Shown: positions 1-8,029, counted from the first letter of the stretch. The stretch is 64,000 nucleotides of DNA from Dichloromethanomonas sp964477085 (GCA_964477085.1 CAYZDF010000006.1:13192-77191), one strand, 5' to 3'. Notes: generated by a model from the letters alone, not told the origin. A program made the numbers and translations.

Positions 1-1
1 T

Positions 2-1960
2 ATGGGTCTAGAAAGGATCGCCTCGGTTATGCAAGGAGTCGATTCCAACTTCGATACCGATCTTTTTATGCCGATCATCACTAAGACTGCTGCCATTGCC
101 GGGGTTCAGTATAAGAAAGATACCAAGACCGATATTGCCTTAAAGGTCGTGGCAGATCATACCCGGGCCGTTTCCTTCATGCTGGCCGATGGGATTCGCC
201 CCAGTAGTGAGGGCAGAGGATATGTTTTAAGACGTATTTTACGGCGAGCCGTTCGTTATGCTCGTATTATCGGTATTGAGAAACCATTCTTAGAGCAGGT
301 TTTCTCAGTGATTCAAGAGTATTATGCGGGCTGGTACAATGAGTTAAAAGAAAATGAAAACTTTATCTTAAATCATCTTCGTTTGGAAGAAAAGAACTTC
401 CAGGCTACCCTGGAACAAGGGACGCTTATCCTGCAAGAGAAAGTCAGATCACTTAAGGATACCGGAAAAACACAACTCAGTGGTGAAGATGCCTTCCATC
501 TTTATGAAACATACGGGTTCCCAGTGGAATTAACGCAGGAGATGTTACTCGAAGAAGGTATCTCAGTGGACATGGAAACTTTTAAGACCGCTTCCGATGA
601 ACACCGCCGTCTGGCCAAAGAACAGTCCCGTCAGATGAAAGCCAATGTCGAGAACACAGCTCTGATTGAGAAAGGGAAAACGTTAGGAACGACCAAATTT
701 GTCGGGTATGACAATATATCCACTGAATGTGTTATCCAAGCCTTGTTTACGGATGAGGCTGAGGTCGAAAGCGTCGGCGAAGGGGAAGAAGTTCTCTGTA
801 TTGTCGATCAGACACCATTCTATGTGGAGAGCGGTGGTCAGGTATCTGATCAAGGCATAATCCAAACAGAAAAAGCCAGTGCGCAAGTTATTGAATTAAA
901 AAAGCTGCCCAATGGAACGATCAGCCATCGTCTGTTGATTAAAGACGGTGTTTTGAAAAAAGGGGATAGGGCTCAGGCTGTTGTCCAAGCAGAAGAAAGA
1001 AAAGCCGTTGCAGTTCATCACAGTTCCACCCATCTTCTTCATCATGCTTTAAGACAAGTCCTGGGTGAGCATGTTCAACAAGCGGGATCATTGGTCACGG
1101 CGGAACGTTTAAGATTCGATTTTTCCCATTTTTCTGCTTTGACCAAAGAGGAACTTCTGGTCATCGAAAATGAAGTTAACCAGCAAATCATGGCTAATCT
1201 GTCGGTGAAAGCCGAAGAGATGGATATGAACCAAGCCCGGGCCAAAGGTGCTATCGCCTTGTTCGGTGAGAAATACGGTAATGTAGTTCGTGTGGTCGAG
1301 ATGGGTGACTGCAGTATTGAACTCTGTGGCGGGACCCACGTTAAAAGTACAGGAGAAATTGGTCTCTTTAAGATTATCTCCGAAGGTGGTATTGGTGCTG
1401 GTCTGAGAAGGATCGAAGCTGTGGCGGGTAAAGAGGCCTTGCTCTATATGCGCAATTTGGAGAACCAACTTAGTGAGATCAGTACGGTTTTAAAAGCCCA
1501 ACCTCAGGAAACCGTAAAGAAGGTACATTCATTAGTACTTCAGAGCAAGGAACTGGAAAAAGAAGTGCAACAACTGACCTCTAAACTATCCAAGTATGAA
1601 GCTGACAGTATTTTAGATAAAGTTCTGGATGTCAGGGGCCTCAAGGTTCTGGCTGCCCGCGTTCAGGCCCCGGATATGGACACCCTGAGACAGACTGCCG
1701 ATATGCTGAGGGATAAGATATCAGAAGGAATTATTGTTCTTGGTGCAGCTGCGGAAGGCAAGGTAAATTTTGTTACAGTCGTGCACCCCTCAGGTTTAAG
1801 CGGCCTTCATGCTGGAAAGATTATTAAGGAAGTGGCTACCATCACCGGTGGTGGCGGGGGCGGACGTCCGGATATGGCTCAGGCCGGTGGCAAAGACCCG
1901 GCTAAACTGGGTGAAGCCCTGGATAAGGTCCCGGCTATTATCTCCGGGTTCCTGAGATAA
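2..1960 (+). CDS. alaS: Alanyl-tRNA synthetase, 5'-truncated by the window edge
   Basis: Charges tRNA(Ala) with alanine in the cytoplasm and edits mischarged Ser/Gly. The visible 652 residues begin inside the aminoacylation domain (a GMGLERIASV motif, normally about 225 residues in), so the true start lies upstream of base 1. The editing-domain zinc motifs are present: HSSTHLLHH near visible residue 340 and CGGTH near 442. The C-terminal DHHA1 domain ends with the glycine-rich GGGGGGRPDMAQAGG. It is the first gene of the conserved alaS-ireB-ruvX run. Nothing in the visible part looks broken. The assignment is very secure. Confidence 0.97.
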   Translation: MGLERIASVMQGVDSNFDTDLFMPIITKTAAIAGVQYKKDTKTDIALKVVADHTRAVSFMLADGIRPSSEGRGYVLRRILRRAVRYARIIGIEKPFLEQVFSVIQEYYAGWYNELKENENFILNHLRLEEKNFQATLEQGTLILQEKVRSLKDTGKTQLSGEDAFHLYETYGFPVELTQEMLLEEGISVDMETFKTASDEHRRLAKEQSRQMKANVENTALIEKGKTLGTTKFVGYDNISTECVIQALFTDEAEVESVGEGEEVLCIVDQTPFYVESGGQVSDQGIIQTEKASAQVIELKKLPNGTISHRLLIKDGVLKKGDRAQAVVQAEERKAVAVHHSSTHLLHHALRQVLGEHVQQAGSLVTAERLRFDFSHFSALTKEELLVIENEVNQQIMANLSVKAEEMDMNQARAKGAIALFGEKYGNVVRVVEMGDCSIELCGGTHVKSTGEIGLFKIISEGGIGAGLRRIEAVAGKEALLYMRNLENQLSEISTVLKAQPQETVKKVHSLVLQSKELEKEVQQLTSKLSKYEADSILDKVLDVRGLKVLAARVQAPDMDTLRQTADMLRDKISEGIIVLGAAAEGKVNFVTVVHPSGLSGLHAGKIIKEVATITGGGGGGRPDMAQAGGKDPAKLGEALDKVPAIISGFLR

Positions 1961-2091
1961 ATTTTTTTTTGACATCCTTTGATTACTTTTTAATCGAAAA
2001 TTTGATAACTTTTTAATCTAAAAAAGGTAATTTAAATCCGAACGGAGAATAATAATGATACAAACTGGTAAAAAGAAAGGAGGTATAAACC

Positions 2092-2346
2092 TTGAGTAAA
2101 ATGGAAGATACAATGATGTTTAAATCTCTGACAGGGGATAACTCAGCTCGTGAAATATTGCAACAGGTTTATGCTGCACTACAGGAAAAAGGATATGATC
2201 CCATTAACCAGTTGGTCGGATATCTCATGTCCGGAGATCCTGTCTATATTACCAGTCATAATCAGGCCAGGACGAAGATCCGTAAATTGGAACGGTATGA
2301 ATTACTTGAGGAACTCGTGGGATATTACTTGCGTGATCTCAAGTAA
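2092..2346 (+). CDS. ireB: IreB family regulatory phosphoprotein (DUF965, YrzL)
   Basis: Small 84-residue cytosolic protein of the IreB/UPF0297 family. In Enterococcus it is a substrate of the PASTA-domain Ser/Thr kinase IreK and modulates cephalosporin resistance; that role here is inference. The start is a TTG 8 bases after a strong AAAGGAGG site, giving MSKMEDTMMF, and Thr7 is a candidate phosphosite. The body (DPINQLVGYLMSGDPVYI, then ARTKIRKLERYELLEELVGYY) and length match the family. Position directly after alaS and before ruvX is the standard Firmicutes arrangement. Confidence 0.92.
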   Translation: MSKMEDTMMFKSLTGDNSAREILQQVYAALQEKGYDPINQLVGYLMSGDPVYITSHNQARTKIRKLERYELLEELVGYYLRDLK

Positions 2347-2444
2347 GCATTGGCATCTCTAGAAAAGATGTAAAAGTGCTTTGACCGTTAGATCAGCTTA
2401 TCCATTATCTTTAAATATTGGTTATTTTGATGTTGTTTATCTTG

Positions 2445-2470
2445 ACCCTCACTTCCCGGTGGGGGTTTCG
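2445..2470 (+). terminator. Putative rho-independent terminator after ireB
   Basis: An 8-bp stem (2445-2452 with 2459-2466, one G-U pair) closes a 6-base loop and is followed by a short T-rich stretch. It lies about 100 bases after ireB and before the aldo/keto reductase gene. The T-tract is interrupted, so it may be weak. Confidence 0.5.
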
Positions 2471-2556
2471 TTAATGCTTTATAGAAAGGGCTTCTTTTCT
2501 ATAATCAGCTTCCAAAAAAATTCTAATTGATAAAGTTGAAAGGTATATCAACGGGT

Positions 2557-3507
2557 ATGGATGTGCGACGGGTAAAGCTTGGGCTATATGGACCCGAAGT
2601 ATCTGAAGTTTGCTTTGGCAGTTTAGCTATATCACCTCTTCAGGGAAGGGTTACCCTGGAGGAAGGGCGGGATGTTTTTTGCTATGCCTGTTCCCAAGGG
2701 ATTGATTGGGTTGACACCGCTGAAATCTACGATAATTACCAACAATTGAAGCCAATCCTAAGTCAGCATACCCATGTCAAGGTAGTTACCAAGTCTTATG
2801 CAGTGACTGCGGAGGAGTTAAACTACAGTCTGGATATGGCCCGCAAGGGACTGGGACGGGATTATATCGATATCTTTCTCCTGCATGAACAGGAAAGTCA
2901 CTACACATTAAAAGGACATGCCGAAGCTTGGGAAGCGTTATGTCAGGCTAAAGCCAAAGGACAGGTCGGTTACATCGGAATTTCTACACACGCTGTCCAG
3001 GGTGTCAGAGCTGGTGCACTCCAACCCGGACTGGATGTCATTCACCCGATTATCAATCACCAAGGTTTAGGGATTATTGATGGCAGCTTAGAGGAGATGT
3101 TACAGGCTATCTGCTTTGCCTCGGAATTAGGAATTGGCATTTATGCCATGAAAGTATTCGGAGGAGGTCATCTGGCTAAAGAACCTGAAAAAGCCCTTCA
3201 GTTCATCCGCAAGATTAAAGGTGTCCAAGCTATCGCATTAGGGATGTCATCCAGGCAGGAAGTCGATTTTAATCTCCGCCTTTTAGCGGGTGAGGAGATC
3301 CCTGACGATCTGAAAAAGGCGGTCATTCATAGGGAAAGAAAACTGTATATTGCTGATTGGTGTCAGGGATGTGGTTCCTGTATAGAAGCATGTCCTCAGG
3401 AGGCCTTGTACATCAATGAAGGGCAGGTTTCTCTTTGGGCAGACAAGTGTGTTCTCTGCGGTTATTGTGGCAGAAAATGTCCGCATTTCTGTTTGAAGAT
3501 TGTCTGA
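2557..3507 (+). CDS. Aldo/keto reductase with C-terminal 2[4Fe-4S] ferredoxin domain
   Basis: NAD(P)H-type oxidoreductase of the aldo/keto reductase superfamily with a redox tail; substrate unknown. The TIM-barrel part carries the catalytic tetrad: Asp53 and Tyr58 in VDTAEIY, Lys79 in VVTKSY and His110 in LLHEQE. The last 50 residues hold two CxxCxxCxxxC clusters (Cys269-279 and Cys298-308), typical of anaerobe members that exchange electrons with iron-sulfur proteins. The ATG at 2557 is chosen because MDVRRVKLG matches the family N-terminus; an in-frame TTG at 2527 is possible but has no ribosome site. It is inserted between ireB and ruvX, which are usually adjacent. Confidence 0.85.
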   Translation: MDVRRVKLGLYGPEVSEVCFGSLAISPLQGRVTLEEGRDVFCYACSQGIDWVDTAEIYDNYQQLKPILSQHTHVKVVTKSYAVTAEELNYSLDMARKGLGRDYIDIFLLHEQESHYTLKGHAEAWEALCQAKAKGQVGYIGISTHAVQGVRAGALQPGLDVIHPIINHQGLGIIDGSLEEMLQAICFASELGIGIYAMKVFGGGHLAKEPEKALQFIRKIKGVQAIALGMSSRQEVDFNLRLLAGEEIPDDLKKAVIHRERKLYIADWCQGCGSCIEACPQEALYINEGQVSLWADKCVLCGYCGRKCPHFCLKIV

Positions 3508-3539
3508 ACGGTGCATAATGTATGGTGGGAGGTGAAATA

Positions 3540-3941
3540 TTGAGGATAATGGGGCTGGATCTGGGAGAAAAGACGATCGGGGTGGCGATGAGTGATGCTC
3601 TGAAAATCACTGCGCAGGCTGTGACCGTTATTAAGAGATCCAAAAATGAAATGGAAGAGCTCCAAAGCTTAATCCAAGAGTACGAGGTTGACCTAATTCT
3701 TCTGGGATATCCTCGTAACATGAATGGGACCCTGGGTGAAAGGGCTCATCTTTCAGAGGAGTTCTCTCGAAAATTGACAGAAAGGTTTGGACTTCCGGTC
3801 AAATTGTGGGATGAACGTTTGAGTACGGTAGCAGCAGGACGAGCTTTGCTGGAAGCGGATCTCTCCCGGGCTAAACGTAAAAAAGTCATTGATAAAATGG
3901 CTGCTGTTTTTATCCTGCAGGGATATTTAGACAGCCTATGA
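3540..3941 (+). CDS. ruvX: Holliday-junction-resolvase-like / pre-16S rRNA nuclease YqgF
   Basis: RNase H-fold nuclease of the YqgF/RuvX family, linked in E. coli to 5' processing of 16S rRNA. The 133-residue protein has the first catalytic Asp in MGLDLGEKTIGVAMSD, the middle motif LGYPRNMNGT and the DERLST motif (Asp91), and ends with DKMAAVFILQGYLDS as in the family. The start is the TTG at 3540, preceded by GGGAGGTG, giving L-R-I-M-G-L-D-L-G; an upstream in-frame ATG at 3522 would put that ribosome site inside the gene. It follows the aldo/keto reductase by about 30 bases. Confidence 0.92.
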   Translation: MRIMGLDLGEKTIGVAMSDALKITAQAVTVIKRSKNEMEELQSLIQEYEVDLILLGYPRNMNGTLGERAHLSEEFSRKLTERFGLPVKLWDERLSTVAAGRALLEADLSRAKRKKVIDKMAAVFILQGYLDSL

Positions 3942-3977
3942 ATAATAATTAATTAACGTTTTCTTTACTCATAGTAT

Positions 3978-4006
3978 TTGACAATCTTTACCTGTGAGGG
4001 TACAAT
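3978..4006 (+). promoter_or_regulatory. Sigma-A promoter of the DUF1292 gene
   Basis: TTGACA (3978-3983), a 17-base spacer and TACAAT (4001-4006) form a near-consensus sigma-A promoter. It ends 31 bases before the DUF1292 start and separates that gene from the ruvX transcript. Confidence 0.75.
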
Positions 4007-4036
4007 TACAATATCTTTTTTAAGAGGTGAATAATT

Positions 4037-4348
4037 ATGACAGATGACATCAATAAACAAGAAGAAATTGAAGAAGAGGCTTTTGATATCGTCGTTTTAA
4101 ATGATGATGAAGGCAATGAACATGAGTTCATGCATCTTGCTACGGTGGAAGTTGAAGGCAATACTTATTTTGTTCTCCTGCCTGTCGAAGAAACTGAAGA
4201 TGATGATGATGAAGCAGAAGCTATTATTCTTAAACTTGGCAAAGATGAAAATGGCGAAGATATGCTGATGGACATCGAAGACGATGAAGAGTGGGAAAAA
4301 GTTGCTGATGCTTGGGAAGAAATGGAAGACGAATTAGGCGAAGAATAA
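4037..4348 (+). CDS. DUF1292 (UPF0473, YrzB-like) acidic protein
   Basis: A 103-residue, strongly acidic cytosolic protein. The core FDIVVLNDDEGNEHEFMHL followed by NTYFVLLPVEE is characteristic of DUF1292 proteins, which sit after ruvX in many Firmicutes (YrzB in Bacillus subtilis). The biochemical role is not known. The tail is an Asp/Glu run of about 50 residues, longer than in the shortest members. It has its own promoter upstream, an AAGAGGTG ribosome site 8-9 bases before ATG, and a clear terminator after it, so it appears to be monocistronic. Confidence 0.85.
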   Translation: MTDDINKQEEIEEEAFDIVVLNDDEGNEHEFMHLATVEVEGNTYFVLLPVEETEDDDDEAEAIILKLGKDENGEDMLMDIEDDEEWEKVADAWEEMEDELGEE

Positions 4349-4420
4349 TTCAAATACTGGATTTCTAGTTTGAATTAGACTTTAAACAAGAATTAGTGTA
4401 AAATAGGAACAAACTATGGG

Positions 4421-4448
4421 AACTCACGAGTTTTTCGTGAGTTTCTTT
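4421..4448 (+). terminator. Rho-independent terminator after the DUF1292 gene
   Basis: A perfect 9-bp stem (4421-4429 with 4435-4443), a 5-base loop and a T-rich tail (TTCTTT). It lies 73 bases after the DUF1292 stop. Confidence 0.75.
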
Positions 4449-4588
4449 ATGCTTTTGGCTAATGGTAATGAAGGGTGAAACAGGTTATAATATAAAAAGT
4501 TTTAGATTATCTTTCCGAGAATGTTCAGTAATGACTCAAAAATAATGCTTAAAAGAACCTATCAAATTAAAGAAAGAAGAGAAGAATA

Positions 4589-5623
4589 GTGGCTAGAAAA
4601 TATCGTAGGAAATCTGCCAAGGGCAGGTTGGGCCTATTTGTCATTGCACTAGTCGTACTCTTGGTTCCTTTCACTTTGGGAATCTGGTGGGCAGGGAACT
4701 TAAAGCCTGTGGCTGATTCCGGCAAGAATGAGGTGTTCGTGCTGAAATCCGGTATGTCTGCCCAGCAAGTGGCCAAAGAGCTGGAAGACAAAAATTTAAT
4801 TCGCAGTGCCGAAGTGTTTCGTCAATTATGTCGCGTCAATAAAGCAGATTCCAAACTGGTAGCAGGTGCCTACTATCTCTCTCCAGCCATGAGCTCCCAG
4901 GATATCCTCAACATCCTGTTGAAAGGGCCGGAGCCGGATATTGTGAGGGTGACGATCCCTGAAGGCTATAATGTGGCTCAGATTGTCAAAGCTCTATCCG
5001 AGCATGGTCTTGGTACAGAAGAAGAGTTCTATCAGGTGATGAAGAATTACACAGCGAAAGATTATGCTTTCCTGAAAGACATCCCCAAAGGAGAAAGCCG
5101 TTTGGAAGGGTTCCTGTTCCCGGATACCTATTTCTTTGATAAGAAGGCCAAACCCAAGGAAGTAGTGGATCGTTTTCTGGAACGGTTTGAAAGAGAACTA
5201 AGCGCAGAAACTCAAGCCCGTCTGAAAGAGATGGATATCTTCGTTTATACCTGGGTGACGAAGGCTTCCGTGGTGGAAAAGGAAGCTGCCAAGGCGGAGG
5301 AAAGACCCCTGATCGCGGGCATCTTCAACAATCGGATTAAAGCTGGTATGCCGCTTCAATCCTGTGCTACCGTCCAGTATGTCCTCGGTGAGGTCAAGCC
5401 TGTCTTAAGCCTCCAGGATATTGAGATTGACTCTCCTTACAACACCTACAAGAACGCTGGTCTGCCTCCGGGTCCCATCGCCAATCCCGGACATGCTTCA
5501 CTCCAGGCTGTTCTGTATCCGGCTAAGACGGATTATTTCTACTTCGTAGCCAAAAACGATGGCTCACACGCCTTTGCGGTGACCTATAATGAACATCTGA
5601 AGAATGTCAGTAGGTATCAGTAG
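4589..5623 (+). CDS. mltG: Endolytic murein transglycosylase MltG
   Basis: Membrane-anchored lytic transglycosylase that cleaves nascent glycan strands and sets peptidoglycan chain length. The 344 residues comprise a basic N-terminus, one membrane segment (about residues 12-35), a LysM-like subdomain and the YceG catalytic domain. The catalytic Glu is expected at about residue 230 in ASVVEKEAAKAEERPLIAG, followed by FNNRIKAGMPLQS and LPPGPIANPGHASL. The start is GTG after an AAGAGAAG-like site. A perfect TATAAT at 4486-4491 lies upstream but no good -35 was found. In relatives the next gene is a methyltransferase or U32 peptidase; here a minus-strand trpB block intervenes. Confidence 0.94.
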   Translation: MARKYRRKSAKGRLGLFVIALVVLLVPFTLGIWWAGNLKPVADSGKNEVFVLKSGMSAQQVAKELEDKNLIRSAEVFRQLCRVNKADSKLVAGAYYLSPAMSSQDILNILLKGPEPDIVRVTIPEGYNVAQIVKALSEHGLGTEEEFYQVMKNYTAKDYAFLKDIPKGESRLEGFLFPDTYFFDKKAKPKEVVDRFLERFERELSAETQARLKEMDIFVYTWVTKASVVEKEAAKAEERPLIAGIFNNRIKAGMPLQSCATVQYVLGEVKPVLSLQDIEIDSPYNTYKNAGLPPGPIANPGHASLQAVLYPAKTDYFYFVAKNDGSHAFAVTYNEHLKNVSRYQ

Positions 5624-5784
5624 TGAATCAGTAGGTATCTTTGCCCTTCCATTAACATCGACCGAGCTTTTGGCTTCCGTGACAGCGACACATGATGGGT
5701 TACGGATTAGAATGATTTGCTTCTGTCTTTTGTTTGTTACAGCTAGAGCTAAGTAATCAAAGTATTAAAAAATTTTAAATAAGC

Positions 5785-5814
5785 AAATGGGGCACGTCAG
5801 ACGGCCCCATTTTC
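5785..5814. terminator. Probable bidirectional terminator between mltG and trpB
   Basis: A perfect 9-bp stem (5785-5793 with 5804-5812) with a 10-base loop, AT-rich on both sides, lies between the convergent mltG and trpB genes. No gene was found in the roughly 345 bases from 5624 to 5969; that stretch holds this hairpin, the direct repeats at 5816-5899 and a 12-base direct repeat at the mltG end. Confidence 0.6.
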
Positions 5815-5815
5815 A

Positions 5816-5899
5816 ATGACTATACACTTTTCTTCTTATGCCAGAACTCTATGACTATGCACTTCTTATACCGGATCTCTATGACTAGACTATTTCTTC
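5816..5899. repeat. Three imperfect tandem direct repeats downstream of trpB
   Basis: Units begin ATGACTATACACTTTT (5816-5850), ATGACTATGCACTTCTTA (5851-5880) and ATGACTAGACTATTTC (from 5881, partial). The first two share an ending of the form CC(A/G)GA(A/T)CTCT. Unit length is 35, 30 and about 19 bases. They lie 3' of trpB and have no coding potential seen by eye. Confidence 0.7.
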
Positions 5900-5969
5900 A
5901 TGTGTCAGGTTTTTCTATATCTAAGCTAATTTACGTGCATTGGCATTTATCATATTCCATTATTTTCTA

Positions 5970-7151
5970 TTACTTTTTGTGCATCATGTCAAAAATCTGC
6001 TGAACATCCTTGTCACCGCGTCCGGAGAGATTAACAATGATAATGCTGTCCTGAGACATTGCCGGTGCAATTTTCAGGGTATGAGCCAAGGCGTGGGCAC
6101 TTTCCAGGGCAGGGATAATCCCTTCCGTCTTGGAGAGAGTGTGAAAGGCTGCTAAAGCTTCCTGGTCATCAATCGAGACATATTCAGCACGTCCAATATC
6201 ATACAGGTAGGAATGCTCGGGACCAACACCGGGGTAGTCCAGGCCGGCTGAGATGGAGTGAGTAGGGAGCGGTTCACCTTCTTCGTCAGCCATCAGATAA
6301 CATTTAAAGCCATGGATAATGCCAGGTTTGCCAGCGCAGATCGGTGCCGCATGTTCACCGGTTTCCAGACCGTGACCGGCGGGCTCCACACCAATGAGCT
6401 TAACTTGCTGGTCAGGGATAAAATCAGCGAAGATACCAATAGCATTGCTGCCACCTCCAACAGCTGCGATCACCGCATCAGGGAGACGGCCTTCGGCTTC
6501 CAGGATCTGCTCCTTGGCTTCACGGCTGATGATGGATTGGAAATGTTTAACCATAGTGGGGTAAGGGTGTGGACCTACAGCTGAGCCCAGCATATAGAAA
6601 GTATCCTTGTAATTCATAATAAGGTCTTCAAGGGCTGCATCGACAGCATCTTTCAGCGTCCTTCCTCCACGGGTAACAGCTATCACTTTTGCACCTAAGA
6701 GTTCCATACGGAAGACATTGAGAGCCTGTCTCCTGGTATCTTCCTCGCCCATATAGATAATGCATTCCATATCGAAAAGAGCACAGGCCGTAGCTGTAGC
6801 GACACCATGTTGTCCTGCTCCGGTTTCGGCAATCACACGTTTCAGTCCCATCCGTTTAGCCAGAAGGACCTGGCCGATGGTATTGTTGATTTTGTGCGCA
6901 CCTGTATGGTTAAGGTCTTCACGTTTTAGATAGATCTTAGCGCCGCCTAGTGTTTTGGATAACTTCTCGGCATAATAGAGAGGGTTAGGACGACCAATAT
7001 ATTGCTTAAAATAATAAGCTAATTCTTTGTTAAACTCGGGGTCATCCTTAAAATTGTCAAAGGTATCCGCCAGGTTGTCTAGAACCACCTGCAGATCGGG
7101 GGGGACGAAACTGCCACCATATTCACCGAAATAACCTTTTTGAGTTGTCAT
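5970..7151 (-). CDS. trpB: Tryptophan synthase beta chain, stand-alone
   Basis: PLP enzyme joining indole and L-serine to tryptophan. The 393 residues are of the canonical TrpB1 length. The PLP lysine is Lys87 in GAHKINNTIGQ, followed by AETGAGQHGVATATA, the phosphate loop GGGSNAIGIF and the C-terminal NLSGRGDKD. The ATG at 7151 is preferred because GGAGGT lies 7 bases upstream; an ATG at 7166 would contain that ribosome site. No trpA or other trp gene is adjacent, so it may salvage indole or complete a trp pathway encoded elsewhere. It is controlled by a T-box leader and sits against the gene direction of its surroundings, suggesting insertion or rearrangement. Confidence 0.95.
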   Translation of the reverse strand: MTTQKGYFGEYGGSFVPPDLQVVLDNLADTFDNFKDDPEFNKELAYYFKQYIGRPNPLYYAEKLSKTLGGAKIYLKREDLNHTGAHKINNTIGQVLLAKRMGLKRVIAETGAGQHGVATATACALFDMECIIYMGEEDTRRQALNVFRMELLGAKVIAVTRGGRTLKDAVDAALEDLIMNYKDTFYMLGSAVGPHPYPTMVKHFQSIISREAKEQILEAEGRLPDAVIAAVGGGSNAIGIFADFIPDQQVKLIGVEPAGHGLETGEHAAPICAGKPGIIHGFKCYLMADEEGEPLPTHSISAGLDYPGVGPEHSYLYDIGRAEYVSIDDQEALAAFHTLSKTEGIIPALESAHALAHTLKIAPAMSQDSIIIVNLSGRGDKDVQQIFDMMHKK

Positions 7152-7199
7152 TGAGATTACCTCCATTAAATATATTTCTCTTGGCCTTTATTATTAGCA

Positions 7200-7236
7200 A
7201 ATAAAAAAGCTTTCTGTCGTGTAAGGACAAAAAGCT
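7200..7236 (-). terminator. T-box regulated terminator of trpB
   Basis: On the minus strand an 11-bp stem (7236-7226 with 7218-7208, one G-U pair) with a 7-base loop is followed by six T's and an AT-rich tail. Its 5' arm lies just after the T-box sequence, as expected for competing antiterminator and terminator folds. Confidence 0.85.
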
Positions 7237-7497
7237 CACTTTCGTGGTGCCACCTTGCTTTGCACTGTCCGGTTTGTGACCAGGAACAGGTGCCTTTATC
7301 AGATACGGAGTCCAAGACTCGATATCCTGTTCCTGTAACGGGAAACTCCCGGCATCACCTAATCAGCATCAGCCTTTCGGATTGCGGCTCTGAGACCCAT
7401 TCTATCCAAGGGATCGTATCAGACTTCCACCAGCTCTGACTCGCTAAAACTACCGCTTCGGATATACTATTTCTCTTCAATGCCTTGAGATTCACTT
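7200..7497 (-). promoter_or_regulatory. T-box riboswitch leader (tryptophan specifier) of trpB
   Basis: The minus-strand leader has the Stem I motif AGAGCTGGTGGAAG (7437-7424), a specifier context GAA-TGG-G with TGG at 7399-7397, and the T-box sequence AAGGTGGCACCACG (7256-7243), followed by a strong terminator hairpin. In the T-box mechanism, uncharged tRNA pairs with the specifier and with the T-box bulge, stabilises the antiterminator and allows transcription. The UGG specifier fits trpB as target. The specifier is read by eye; the fold was not computed. Confidence 0.9.
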
Positions 7498-7503
7498 TTA
7501 AGT

Positions 7504-7532
7504 ATTTTACTATAAAGCATTTATTCTGGCAA
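7504..7532 (-). promoter_or_regulatory. Sigma-A promoter of the trpB T-box transcript
   Basis: On the minus strand TTGCCA (7532-7527), a 17-base spacer and TAAAAT (7509-7504). It lies just after the stop of the truncated terC fragment, and the predicted transcript start (about 7497) gives a leader of normal T-box length. Confidence 0.75.
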
Positions 7533-7557
7533 GAGGTGAAGGGAAAATTAGCATTCT

Positions 7558-7737
7558 TCATGTCATGCTTAAATGGCAAATGTGAACAATTTCGTTGATA
7601 GTGTTTTTACGAGTGTCTTCAGGAAGATGCTTGACCATGATCGCTAATACCAGAGCGTTATCGGTGGCCAATAGCCCTTCGAGGGCGATGAGAATAAGAA
7701 GTACCCAACCGTACTCAGCTAAAAGTGTGAAATCCAT
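7558..7737 (-). pseudogene. Truncated TerC-family (YkoY/YceF-like) membrane protein, N-terminal stump
   Basis: A 59-codon frame starting at ATG 7737 after GAGGAGG. Its first 45 or so residues read as the start of a TerC family protein: EYGWVLLILIALEGL, then ATDNALVLAIMVKHLPED, including the DN pair that is part of the metal-transport signature. After about residue 45 the similarity stops and the frame ends in an unrelated short tail (stop at 7558-7560). A full TerC protein is about 220-260 residues with seven or so membrane segments, so this fragment cannot be functional as a transporter. It follows a yybP-ykoY riboswitch, the usual regulator of such Mn exporters, which supports the identification. 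Confidence 0.8.
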
Positions 7738-7805
7738 CCAAAAGCCTCCTCAATAATTAGTAAATCGTATACCTTCTTTGCTTTGCGCGAGGATGAGAGT
7801 CAAAA

Positions 7806-7838
7806 TAAAAAGACCTTTACCATTTTGAGGTAAAGGTC
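7806..7838 (-). terminator. Expression-platform terminator of the Mn riboswitch
   Basis: A perfect 10-bp stem (7838-7829 with 7821-7812 on the minus strand), a 7-base loop and TTTTTATTTTG after it. It overlaps the 3' side of the aptamer P1 stem. Confidence 0.85.
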
Positions 7839-7920
7839 TGGCTACAACAAAAATGTTGCAATAAAGCCGGAGGAAGAATCCCCGAAATGACGACTTTATT
7901 GAATGAGCTACTCCCCTTTT
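7806..7920 (-). promoter_or_regulatory. yybP-ykoY manganese riboswitch
   Basis: The minus-strand sequence has the family hallmarks: AAAAGGGGAGTAG at 7920-7908, then AAAGTCGTCATTTCGG, CCGGCTTTATTG and GCCAGACCTTT. These correspond to the two conserved loops and the P1 stem of the Mn2+-sensing yybP-ykoY aptamer. The P1 3' strand (CCTTT) is shared with the 5' arm of the terminator at 7812-7838, giving a plausible ligand-on switch. Its only downstream gene is the truncated terC. Confidence 0.9.
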
Positions 7921-7944
7921 ATTTATAGGTATTAAATCATGATT

Positions 7945-7973
7945 ATCATATTAAATCCCGCTATAGAAGTCAA
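7945..7973 (-). promoter_or_regulatory. Sigma-A promoter of the Mn riboswitch transcript
   Basis: On the minus strand TTGACT (7973-7968), a 17-base spacer and TATGAT (7950-7945), about 25 bases before the aptamer. The -10 overlaps the small palindrome ATGATAATCAT, which resembles half of a Fur-type site; whether any metalloregulator binds is unknown. Confidence 0.75.
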
Positions 7974-8000
7974 GAATTTTTAGTTTTTAATAAACTGAAT

Positions 8001-8029
8001 TTTACCTTTGTGCAAACTGCCTATATAAT
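8001..8029 (+). promoter_or_regulatory. Candidate sigma-A promoter for the U32 peptidase gene
   Basis: TTTACC (8001-8006), a 17-base spacer and a perfect TATAAT (8024-8029) on the plus strand. It would give a leader of about 270 bases before the U32 gene. The stretch between contains the degenerate repeats at 8069-8225 and a small hairpin (AAGTAT/ATACTT, 8233-8252). Confidence 0.6.

Noticed and set aside
1961..2091. A promoter for ireB based on TTGACA at 1969-1974.
   Set aside because: No acceptable -10 lies at 16-18 bases; the tandem GAT(A)ACTTTTTAATC words there are simply AT-rich.
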